Shown one piece after another: positions 53,382 through 61,573 of a stretch of DNA of 64,000 bases. Source of the stretch: Spirirestis rafaelensis WJT71-NPBG6 (GTDB taxonomy: Bacteria > Cyanobacteriota > Cyanobacteriia > Cyanobacteriales > Nostocaceae); contig JAHHID010000013.1 of the NCBI GenBank assembly GCA_019359015.1, forward strand, positions 1 to 64,000, in the 5' to 3' direction. Below the pieces are notes generated by a model, which was not told where the DNA came from, searched no databases, and worked only from the letters and a program-made list of their open reading frames with translations. The position numbers were made by a program, and so were the translations under genes. Every line of letters starts with the position of its first letter. The stretch's first letter is position 1.

Positions 53382-53990
53382 ATGAATAATAAATTGTTAC
53401 GACGACGCCAGCTGCTTTATTACGTAGGGATTGGAGCTATGTTAGCAAGTGCAAAACCAATTCTTGATCTAGCTTTTAAAAAAACTGATAGTTCTACTTC
53501 TTTAACGAATACTTCGAGTAACCTACCTCCGGCAAATGTTGTTGCTGCACAGTCTTCAAGCAAGGCTTTACCAGAATTTCAGGGCATAAGTCAATGGCTG
53601 AATTCTGCTCCTTTAACGACTCAAGACCTGAAAGGGAAAGTTGTATTAATTCACATTTGGACTTTTGCGTGCATCAATTGTCAGCGAACTATTCCTTACG
53701 TTGTTCGTTGGCATCAACAATATGCTAGTCAAGGACTCAAGGTTATAGGAGTTCATACTCCTGAGTTTGGATACGAGCGGGATGTAAACAATGTCAAAAG
53801 AGCATTGAAACAACACAAAATTACCTATCCGGTTCCGATAGATAACGATTATAAAACTTGGAGCGCCTACAACAACCAGTATTGGCCTCATATATTTTTG
53901 GCAGACCGTCAGGGGTTCCTGCAATATGACCGCATTGGGGAAGGAGCTTACGATAAAACCGAGCAGACAATCCGTCAGTTATTAGGATAA
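53382..53990 (+). CDS. Membrane-tethered TlpA-like thioredoxin
   Basis: 202 residues. An N-terminal hydrophobic segment after RRR (11-30) is an anchor or signal, so the domain lies outside the cytoplasm. The redoxin domain (about 68-200) has the redox pair C97-I-N-C100 in WTFACINCQRTIPY, then VIGVHTPEFGYERD and WPHIFLADRQG. It likely receives electrons from the CcdA homologue encoded five bases downstream, in a disulfide-reducing relay. Target proteins unknown. Confidence 0.9.
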   Translation: MNNKLLRRRQLLYYVGIGAMLASAKPILDLAFKKTDSSTSLTNTSSNLPPANVVAAQSSSKALPEFQGISQWLNSAPLTTQDLKGKVVLIHIWTFACINCQRTIPYVVRWHQQYASQGLKVIGVHTPEFGYERDVNNVKRALKQHKITYPVPIDNDYKTWSAYNNQYWPHIFLADRQGFLQYDRIGEGAYDKTEQTIRQLLG

Positions 53991-53995
53991 GGAAT

Positions 53996-54694
53996 GTGGC
54001 TATTTCTACTTTATCTACGGCGGGTTTGGCACTGCTGGGGGGATTTTTAACTGTAATGTCGCCTTGTGTTCTACCTATTCTGCCAGTGCTAGTAGGTCGA
54101 TCGCTTGAGTCTCATAAATATGGTCCGGTGGCTTTGGTTGCAGGGTTGGTAAGTGGATTTGCTGTAGCTGGAAGTCTTTTGGGAGTGACGGCAAGTTGGT
54201 TGACAGGGTTAGCTAGTGGGCTAAGAAGTGTAGCGATTTTCTTGCTTTTAGTAATGGGGATTCTCTCAGTTTTCCCTAAATGGAGTTACCGTTTATTCAG
54301 TTACATCAAACTAGGTAAAAGTACAAGAAAGCCTGGGCAGGTAGGATTAAAAGGTGAGTTTTTGCTCGGAACCCAGCTTGGCTTGCTGTGGGCACCTTGT
54401 GCTGGACCAGTTTTAGGAAGTATTTTAGTTTTGGCAGCGGTTAAACATCAGATTGCAGATGCCTTTGTTTTGCTTCTTGTTTATGGAGTCGGCGCAGCAT
54501 TACCAATGATTGCACTCGCTTATGGTGGTCGCCGTTTAAGTCAAAGACTGCTGAGAAAGATGCGATCGCATAGTATGATTTTGCAAAGAGTAGGTGGAGT
54601 TATGATCGCTGCTAGTGCGATCGCTATTCTTTTGGGTTGGGATGTGCAAGTGCAACTTTGGCTAGCTCCATTTTTTCCCCCTTTACCACTATAA
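53996..54694 (+). CDS. ccdA: CcdA-type thiol:disulfide transporter
   Basis: 232 residues from a GTG five bases after the thioredoxin stop. Six membrane spans. The two active cysteines are C24 (TVMSPCVLPILPVLVG) and C135 (LLWAPCAGPVLGS), one in each half. CcdA carries electrons from cytosolic thioredoxin across the membrane. The gene order (thioredoxin, ccdA) argues that this pair works together. Confidence 0.93.
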   Translation: MAISTLSTAGLALLGGFLTVMSPCVLPILPVLVGRSLESHKYGPVALVAGLVSGFAVAGSLLGVTASWLTGLASGLRSVAIFLLLVMGILSVFPKWSYRLFSYIKLGKSTRKPGQVGLKGEFLLGTQLGLLWAPCAGPVLGSILVLAAVKHQIADAFVLLLVYGVGAALPMIALAYGGRRLSQRLLRKMRSHSMILQRVGGVMIAASAIAILLGWDVQVQLWLAPFFPPLPL

Positions 54695-54719
54695 AAATTT
54701 ACCAAAAGAGAAAATACCT

Positions 54720-55328
54720 ATGACTGCCTCTACTGCTTCCAAAAAGTCACGACCTAAACCCCAACCAAATCAGGCTCTCTTAGCTAAAATATTTCACTGG
54801 GTCAATATCATTGCTTTGTTGTTAATGATTACCAGTGGACTACAGATTTATAATGCTAATCCGGTTTTTGGTGGACGTGGGGGTTGGCATTTTCCATCTC
54901 TGTTTTTGCTAGGAGGATGGTTAGGTGGGGGTAGACACTGGCATTTTGCAGCTATGTGGCTGTTTGCGCTGAATTTAATTTGGTATGGGCTATACATTTT
55001 TATTACGCAACGCTGGAAGCGTCGCTTTGTTGGCGTTAATGACTTGAAAGCACTGCAAACGAGTCAAAACCCAAAACGCAAAATCTATGTCTGGCATCGA
55101 TTAATCTACACTGTTATCATTCCGATTCTTTTGCTAGCCATACTCAGCGGCATCGGTATGTATAAACCTGCTCAGTTTCATTGGATAGTTGGCATTCTCG
55201 GTAGCTGGCAAGCTTTGCGAGTAGTTCACTTTGCAACTATTCCTGTAGTAGTTATATTTGCGATTTTCCACTCCTGGTTAGGACTCAAGGCAGGAGGTTA
55301 TCGATTGATTAAATCGATGTTTTGGTAA
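54720..55328 (+). CDS. Cytochrome b561/b6-type membrane protein
   Basis: 202 residues, about five spans after a basic N-terminus. Histidines H26 (KIFHWVN), H126 (VWHRLIY), H170 (VVHFATIP) and H184 (IFHSWLG) are placed to bind two b hemes, as in the thiosulfate-reductase/Ni-hydrogenase cytochrome b family. The usual catalytic partner (a molybdopterin or hydrogenase subunit) is not adjacent; downstream is repeat DNA. Likely co-transcribed with ccdA (25-base gap). Confidence 0.8.
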   Translation: MTASTASKKSRPKPQPNQALLAKIFHWVNIIALLLMITSGLQIYNANPVFGGRGGWHFPSLFLLGGWLGGGRHWHFAAMWLFALNLIWYGLYIFITQRWKRRFVGVNDLKALQTSQNPKRKIYVWHRLIYTVIIPILLLAILSGIGMYKPAQFHWIVGILGSWQALRVVHFATIPVVVIFAIFHSWLGLKAGGYRLIKSMFW

Positions 55329-56250
55329 AGGTGCTTATTTCTAACTGGTAATAAATACATATATAATTTGCGATCGCATCATGTCTGGCAGATCGCACAT
55401 ATTGTAGAGACGTTTCGGCGGAACGTCTCTAGAACGGTTGCGCGACTAGGTTTATAACCTGTGGCGGTTGTCGGCATTGGTGCATTTTGGTAAGCGATGG
55501 CAAACCTCGCACTCCACGCACAGAATGTAGTAAAATCACACCCGAAAATTACGGTTGTCCTTTGTTTGTTTTGCTTGCAGCTTGTTACATTAAAGAAGTG
55601 TTAAGCAAACGCAAGCACGATTTATTAATAGTTAATAGTCATTTTACACGTAGTTAATTGTTAGTAAAAAGTCAACAATACTAACTACAAGATTGCACAA
55701 GTTCATAACGAATTAAATTCAGAAAACTTGGCGAAACAAGTGCGCTTATGCGTGCCCACCGTTCGCGTTCGCCCTTGGCGTTGCCGCAGGCTAGCGTCTC
55801 CGATAGGAGAAGTTATGAACGGAGGAAACCTCCGCTCAGACTTCTCTCTGAGTTTAAAAACGCAACAATTTTACGCAAAATACTAAGAGATTTGTTGCAA
55901 ATATTTAGTTTATTTATAACGATTTTCAATTGAGCCATGAACGTCAGACCTAACCCTCCAGCCCCCTTCCCTACCAAAGAAGGGGGGGAAATTAAAACAG
56001 TGAACAGTGAACAGTGACCAGTGACGCTTGCTATGGTGGGGGATTTAAACCCGCCACCAACGCTTTCCACGCTCTTGGTGGGGGACTTAAACCTTTCGGA
56101 TGAAACTGATAACTGATAACTGGTAACTGGTAACTGGTAACTGTTAAAGTCTCTTTCCTCATAAAACAGAGGTCTGCTTAGAAAAATAAGAATAATCGCT
56201 ATTAATATCTATCTGCTAACAAAGCAGTGATTTTGGCTGCGAGTAAATCG
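55329..56250. repeat. Repeat-rich spacer, about 920 bases
   Basis: Holds a GTAGAGACG palindrome variant (55404-55431), a fold-back region with CTTGGCGTTGCCGCAGG and GGAGGAAACCTCC (55780-55835), CCCCCTTCC ... GAAGGGGGG (55962-55988), GTGAACAGTGAACAGTGACC units (56001-56021), a GGTGGGGG(A/C)TTTAAACC duplicate (56034-56092) and AACTGGTAACTGGTAACTGG units (56102-56142). No gene is supported. Confidence 0.75.
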
Positions 56251-57108
56251 ATGAAAAAAAATATTCTTTCACTAGCAATTATTGCTCTTTTATCTTTTAT
56301 TATGGCTGTATTTGCACCTTCAATTCTCAGTGTTCAGAAAATCAATCAACTCTATATTTTTGGCGATAGCCTTTCGGATACTGGCAATATTTACCGCGCT
56401 ACCGGAGGTGTCTATCCCTCTAGCCCTCCGTATTTTCAAGGACGTTATTCTAATGGTTTAGTTTGGGTAGAATATCTTGCCTCTGGGCTGAAGTTAACTT
56501 CCGAACAACGCACCAATTTTGCTTTTGGTGGTGCAACCACCGGAAGCAGCGGTATGAATGGAATTCCTGGATTGTTAGCGCAAGTTGATAATTTTACAAA
56601 AGCTCATCCGGATATAAATCCAAATGCGCTTTATGTTCTCTGGGCTGGTGCTAATGATTATCTTTATGGTACTAGCAATTCAACGATGCCAATTGAGAAT
56701 TTATCTAAAGCAATTCAGTTACTCTCTACAAGAGGTGCTAAAAAAATTCTCGTTGCTAATATACCTGATTTAGGAAAGCTTCCAAGCACACGTTACACTG
56801 CAAATTCTAATAGCCTTAGTCAAAGCGCGATCGCTCATAACCAAAGTTTGGCTAAGTCATTTGAAGTGCTGAACGATAAGTTAGGTCATGATACCCAAAT
56901 TATCGAACTTGACGTTAATTCTTTATACCGCGAAGCTATTACCGAGCCAGCAAAATTTGGTTTCACAAATGTAACCAACGCTTGTCTAAATAATAATGTT
57001 GCTGTCTGCGATAATCCAGACAAGTTTTTATTCTGGGATGCCATTCATCCAACAACTGCGGGTCATCGGATATTGGCAGAAGCAGCTTTAAAAGCACTTA
57101 AAAATTAG
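56251..57108 (+). CDS. Secreted SGNH/GDSL-family esterase
   Basis: 285 residues from the ATG at 56251 (a GTG eight codons earlier is less likely, since the lysine-rich KKN start of a signal peptide is at the ATG). Signal peptide about 1-28. Catalytic serine S40 in FGDSLSDTGN, the Gly of NFAFGGATT, the Asn of WAGANDYLYG (SGNH block III) and the D263/H266 pair in FWDAIHPTTAGH. Hydrolyses ester or acyl bonds outside the cytoplasm; substrate unknown. Confidence 0.9.
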   Translation: MKKNILSLAIIALLSFIMAVFAPSILSVQKINQLYIFGDSLSDTGNIYRATGGVYPSSPPYFQGRYSNGLVWVEYLASGLKLTSEQRTNFAFGGATTGSSGMNGIPGLLAQVDNFTKAHPDINPNALYVLWAGANDYLYGTSNSTMPIENLSKAIQLLSTRGAKKILVANIPDLGKLPSTRYTANSNSLSQSAIAHNQSLAKSFEVLNDKLGHDTQIIELDVNSLYREAITEPAKFGFTNVTNACLNNNVAVCDNPDKFLFWDAIHPTTAGHRILAEAALKALKN

Positions 57109-57286
57109 CTTGGTAAAATGAGCGCGTAGTTTATGTCCAATATACCCAAAGTATCTCTAGAGATGGAACGGCAGGCTATCCAAGGGTAGAAGTTATAACA
57201 AACTGTAATATCTACCCTTTTATTGGGTGCAACTAAAAGCTTGTTTTCAAAACATAACCATTTCACAAAGATTCAAACAGGTATCA

Positions 57287-57964
57287 ATGAAAATGCAAAA
57301 TCACACAAAGACGATTCAAAAAATTGTTGGCGGCTTATTAGGAATTGCTGGCGCTAGTGTCTTCATTGTACCAGCGCTGGCACAAGCAAACACTTCCAAG
57401 CAGTCTATTCTCGCCCAGATGAGTTCTCCTGGCGGCTCTATGTCTGCCCCTCCTGGAAATTCTACTCCTCCTGGAAATTCTACTCCTCCTGGCGGTTCTA
57501 TGTCTGCTCCTACTAGAAATTCTAATCCTTCAGCTAGTAGCCTCGACGCAGAATTTATCACCAAAGCGGCGCAAAGTGACATGACTGAAATCCAGACAAG
57601 TCAGCTAGCACTGCAAAAGTCTAGAAACAAATCTGTGAGAGACTTTGCCCAGATGATGATTCAACACCATACCGAATCGAGCAGACAACTCAAGCCGATC
57701 GCGCAGTCTAAAAGAGTTACCCTGCCAACTAATATTGGTCCTGAGAATACAGCTTTGCTAACAAGCTTGAGAAAGGTAAATGGTTCACAGTTTGACCAAG
57801 CTTACATGCAAGGACAGGTTCAAGCTCATACCAGAACTCAGGCTGAGTATCAAAAATATCTCGCCCAGGGACAAGATCCACAGTTAAGGGCTTTTGCAAG
57901 TAAGATTGAGCCGGTAGTTGCCCAACATCTGCAAATGGCTCAGAAGATGGTAGCCACTCGTTAA
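57287..57964 (+). CDS. Secreted DUF4142 protein
   Basis: 225 residues from the ATG at 57287 (a second ATG two codons later). Signal peptide about 1-32 (VPALA|QA). A Pro/Gly/Ser-rich linker (about 45-78) has PPGNST repeats encoded by an 18-base DNA repeat (57447-57500). The DUF4142 domain (about 85-222) is a ferritin-like helical bundle with SDMTEIQTSQLALQKSRN and the histidines of MMIQHHTESS and EPVVAQHLQMAQ. Function unknown; often periplasmic and stress-linked. Confidence 0.87.
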   Translation: MKMQNHTKTIQKIVGGLLGIAGASVFIVPALAQANTSKQSILAQMSSPGGSMSAPPGNSTPPGNSTPPGGSMSAPTRNSNPSASSLDAEFITKAAQSDMTEIQTSQLALQKSRNKSVRDFAQMMIQHHTESSRQLKPIAQSKRVTLPTNIGPENTALLTSLRKVNGSQFDQAYMQGQVQAHTRTQAEYQKYLAQGQDPQLRAFASKIEPVVAQHLQMAQKMVATR

Positions 57965-58313
57965 TTAGAGTTAGGGTTATTCTGGGCAGTGCCTAGTACT
58001 CGACCAACCCAATTTTGACGGGTGAAGGCAAGCACTCTTGAGCAGGGGGGGAAAGAACTTGATTTTCTTACCATAAACCCTGCAAACTTGCCTTGGCAGA
58101 CTACTAGTTGATAATTAACACCTTAGGCATGGAAAAACAAGATCCCCGACTTCTCGCTCGAAGTCGGGGATCTGAACTTGCTATATCTGTGGTTTGATAT
58201 AGAAAATACTCACTTAAGCCGCATAGTACAACAAGAGCGATCGCCAAAAATAATTTCCTATTCAGTGCTGACTAAGAAAGCGGTGAAGCGCTTACTTACG
58301 ATGAAAATCTTGT
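57965..58313. other. Spacer with GATCCCCGACTTC palindrome
   Basis: The hairpin at 58141-58172 (perfect 13-base stem GATCCCCGACTTC / GAAGTCGGGGATC) is a dispersed repeat type and may mark the 3' end of the DUF4142 mRNA. A short frame at 58178-58450 overlaps the GH57 gene end and is a shadow. Nothing else is seen. Confidence 0.6.
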
Positions 58314-59762
58314 TTACAGCAATTTTTCGCCACGTTGGTAAATTTCACGCGCATAATCAGTCCAAGCACCTTGTCCCCAATAACGAAAACAGCTTGTTTG
58401 TAGCAATAAGTTATGTAGCAATGCGTTACGATAGTGAGAATCTCTGGTAAGGCTAGAATCAACTTTTTCATGAAATAAACTGCTTAGTTGATTCATCGGA
58501 CTTAGTACATTTTCATATCCATTCACCCAACTGATATGATTAGTCCAAGAAGCTCCATCCATGTGAAAATTTGAGTTAATTTGCTTAATTTCTTGAATTG
58601 CTTTTTCTACTTCTCCCGGTTGAATATTCTCGGATGAAACTCGCTGCCAAATTTGATGTTGTCCCACTGGCTGACAAGTTGGATAATCTTCAATTTTGCA
58701 ACCAGCAGCTTCAATTAATTCTAAATATTCTGTTCCTGTTACACCAACAACGTCTGTTTTTCCGATTTGATGCCAAGCTTGTTTAAAAGCACTGGGAAAT
58801 TCATTCATCATGACACCGCCATTTTCACCATCGCCTATTTGACTAACTATTGGCGGGACATTTACACTACCCAATTGTTGTTTAGATAAAGTTTTTGCTT
58901 CATAATAAGGTTGCATTTGAGCAACTAATTTAGTATCAGAACCTTGGGTTTTAATCAAAGCTGTGATACTAATTGTTTCCCCTTGAGAATTGCGAGCGAC
59001 AAGGCGATGTGGTAAATGTTTGTAAGCTAGAGATTGACCATCAAGAGTTTCTACAGAATGTTCTTGAACTAATAGCCAACGATAACCGCATTCTTTCAGT
59101 GCTTTGACAAATTCAAAGAGAGTATCTGGGTGATTTGGTAGGTGCATTTCTGGTGGTGAAAATCCTTTGACCCGCGCCAATGCTTCCCAACCAAAAATCG
59201 CCGCAAAGTGATGTTGCCATCCTAAAATATGCAGCTTAATATCTGGGATAGGTGTGGAAGGAACTACAGCATGGCTCCACATTGTACCCAGCCATTCTAC
59301 ATAAGGTTGATAAGTGCGATCGCATGTTATCCGTTTGAGGTTATTTAAAATATCCTCACGTCCCATTTGTCGCAGTCCCCACAACAAATTGCCAGAATAA
59401 TCTAGCATAATGCGAGGATTGCAACCTTGGCTTACAAGTTCGGGAATAAAATCGCCCATGCGACTGTAACAATAAGCAAAAGGCGCTGCATTATGATTAT
59501 CCCCAACGTTTGGATGTTCAAACATATGTTGCAGATTGCTGATGAATCCGCCATCATGTCCTGCGGGGATAGTTGGCTGATGCATGTGGAGTGCGATCGC
59601 AAAAGTTGCCGTTATATCTTCTAACCGGAGGTTTGTTGTTGGTAAAAAGACAGGTGCATCGCGGTTAACTACATCAAGCACCTCTGTTTCCCAACCAGAA
59701 ATATTGGGCAAACCATCAATGATTTCCGGTAAAGTCGTGAGGCTAGTTGTTGGGGAAGGCAT
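58314..59762 (-). CDS. Glycoside hydrolase family 57 protein
   Basis: 482 residues. The GH57 block 1 motif is at 59-63 (HMHQP), and DYSGNLLWGL, PDIKLHILGWQHHFAAIFGW, PPEMHLPNHPDTL and the ENGGVMMNEFP region fit the (beta/alpha)7 barrel of the family. GH57 enzymes act on alpha-glucans, e.g. as branching enzymes or amylopullulanases; with no catalytic Glu/Asp pair confirmed by eye, activity and substrate are open. Cytosolic. A GTAGAGACG repeat lies upstream. Confidence 0.85.
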   Translation of the reverse strand: MPSPTTSLTTLPEIIDGLPNISGWETEVLDVVNRDAPVFLPTTNLRLEDITATFAIALHMHQPTIPAGHDGGFISNLQHMFEHPNVGDNHNAAPFAYCYSRMGDFIPELVSQGCNPRIMLDYSGNLLWGLRQMGREDILNNLKRITCDRTYQPYVEWLGTMWSHAVVPSTPIPDIKLHILGWQHHFAAIFGWEALARVKGFSPPEMHLPNHPDTLFEFVKALKECGYRWLLVQEHSVETLDGQSLAYKHLPHRLVARNSQGETISITALIKTQGSDTKLVAQMQPYYEAKTLSKQQLGSVNVPPIVSQIGDGENGGVMMNEFPSAFKQAWHQIGKTDVVGVTGTEYLELIEAAGCKIEDYPTCQPVGQHQIWQRVSSENIQPGEVEKAIQEIKQINSNFHMDGASWTNHISWVNGYENVLSPMNQLSSLFHEKVDSSLTRDSHYRNALLHNLLLQTSCFRYWGQGAWTDYAREIYQRGEKLL

Positions 59763-59857
59763 TTATGGCTAGCTCCTTTCAGGAGATATATTTAATATCT
59801 TGTATCTTGCACTCTTTTTCTAACCAAACAGCTTATATCTTAATGAATCACAATCAA

Positions 59858-59887
59858 GTAGAGACGTAAGGAGTGGAACGTCTCTAC
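59858..59887. repeat. GTAGAGACG palindromic repeat, variant
   Basis: GTAGAGACGTAAGGAGTGGAACGTCTCTAC: arms GTAGAGACG and CGTCTCTAC are complementary, the centre differs from the other copies. Confidence 0.8.
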
Positions 59888-59914
59888 CGATGTATCAGCC
59901 TTTACGCGCAGATA

Positions 59915-60805
59915 TCAAATAAACATGTCTCTCGACAAGAAGCGATCGCTGAAACGATGGCGTTTTGTCCACAAACTCAATCTCTGCATTAGTCCTACCC
60001 GTTTTTGATAAAGCTGATGCCTTGTGGGTACTTGCTTCGGTGGAGTTGCCATCTTTAAAATAAACTCCAGCAGCCAAGGTGCAAGACGTTGACACCAAAC
60101 AGCCAAATGACTTTGCCAACCAACTAAGATTTCTGGTGAATTTTTTGACAATCCGGCAACGAGTACTTGGGCTACTTGTTGGGGAGTCATGGGGATCACC
60201 CAACGAAATAACCGCATGTCGCGCACCATATCTGTGTCTGTCAGAGAAGGCAATAATGCTTTTACTTCAATATTGTATTGCGCGAGTTCTTGGCGCAGTG
60301 CTTGGGTAAAACCTAAAATGGCAAACTTGGTAGCTGAATAAGTCGCCATAGTTGGTGCAGCAATTTTCCCCATTAAGCTTGAGACATTAATGATTGTCCC
60401 TTGTCTTTGGCTTGCCATGCGTCGAGCCACCAAATGAGTTAGGGTGTAGGTTCCCAATAAATTCAGAGAAATTTCTTCTTGAACCTGCGGTAGTTTAGCT
60501 TGCAGAAATGAGTTTTGGTAAGCTATGCCTGCACAATTAACTAGCAAATGAATCGGACCATGATTGCGCCAAAGTTGAGCAACGGCAATATTTACAGCAG
60601 TGGGTTTGGTTAAGTCTATCGGTACAATTACCGCGCTGACACCCATTGTCTCAATTTCTTCGGCTAGTTCAGCTAATTTTGAGCGATCGCGTGCCATCAG
60701 TATCAGCCGCTTCATGCCTTGTTGTGCTAATTGTAGTGCGATCGCCCGCCCAATTCCGCGGGAAGCCCCTGTAATTAGAGCTACCTTTCCTTGTATATTC
60801 ATCAT
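59915..60805 (-). CDS. Short-chain dehydrogenase/reductase
   Basis: 296 residues; TTGGAG precedes the ATG at 60805. Rossmann motif TGASRGIG (12-19), NCAG (90-93), the catalytic S142/S143 and Y156-X3-K160 (YSATK) are all present. ARD after strand 2 suggests NADPH use. A C-terminal extension (about 235-296) with LAPWLLEFILKMATPP could associate with the membrane. Substrate unknown. The ATG is MMN; the second Met is also possible. Confidence 0.9.
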   Translation of the reverse strand: MMNIQGKVALITGASRGIGRAIALQLAQQGMKRLILMARDRSKLAELAEEIETMGVSAVIVPIDLTKPTAVNIAVAQLWRNHGPIHLLVNCAGIAYQNSFLQAKLPQVQEEISLNLLGTYTLTHLVARRMASQRQGTIINVSSLMGKIAAPTMATYSATKFAILGFTQALRQELAQYNIEVKALLPSLTDTDMVRDMRLFRWVIPMTPQQVAQVLVAGLSKNSPEILVGWQSHLAVWCQRLAPWLLEFILKMATPPKQVPTRHQLYQKRVGLMQRLSLWTKRHRFSDRFLSRDMFI

Positions 60806-61573
60806 TTTTTCATCTCCAAATTTTTGGTCTTACAGCATTTATTGTCGAGAAACAAACATCAAAACTCCTGAGTTTCTTGACAGGTAAGACAAACAATCAA
60901 TTCTTGATTGAAATATGAAAGTAACTAAGTTCTTAGAAACGAGATAAATCAGGCGCTAATTTGTTGTCATACCTCATAATTACCATTCAAGCCAGAATTT
61001 ACTCGTTTTCATTCCTAAGCATGGATATAGCTCATAGGTTACCTTCTCCTAAATGCGAGCATTCACCAAAATCGTTGCTTCACACACCTTAACAACTAAA
61101 TCAAGTAGCTGCAATATTTTTTAATAAGCATTTCTTAATACTTATTAACGAACAGTATATATACAGAATGATTTGGGAGATAAGTTTTTATTAATACTTG
61201 CTGTCAATATGGCGATCCCCTGACAAGCAGTGTAAAATTATTCGGCTATATCAAAGAACTCAGCTTTCTTGCTAAGGAAAATATTCATAGTTAATACATA
61301 TATTAGATATAAAAAAGATATATATAGCGGTTCTCAGTTGGGTGCAATACGCAAGGGTTATTGGGGAGTCAGAAGCCAGAATTGGTGGAGAACTTTATAT
61401 TCTGACTCCAGACTTCCGACTCCAGACTTCCGACTTCCGACTTCCGACTCCCGACTTCCGACTTCCGACTCCCGACTCCCGACTCCAAGCATAGAAAACG
61501 CCAGAAGCCCGATTTATAAGAAAATCGGGCTTCTCGTTCCTCACGAATGATTTAGGGTTGCTACTATGCGAAA
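60806..61573. other. 768-base spacer with a decamer-type repeat
   Basis: From 61402 to 61490 units of GACTTCCGACTCCCGACTTCC recur (a 7- or 14-base period). A terminator-like hairpin closes the stretch (61503-61534). The rest (60806-61400) is AT-rich without a supportable gene; a 93-codon frame at 61269-61550 is made largely of the repeat and rejected. Confidence 0.6.
61503..61534 (-). terminator. Terminator after the PhoX gene
   Basis: AGAAGCCCGATTT (61503-61515) and AAATCGGGCTTCT (61522-61534) form a perfect 13-base stem. On the minus strand it starts 40 bases after the PhoX-like stop and is followed by a TTTTC stretch within ten bases. Confidence 0.65.

Noticed and set aside
61269-61550. 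93-codon plus-strand frame
   Set aside because: Most of it is the GACTTCCGACTCCC repeat; no family pattern.
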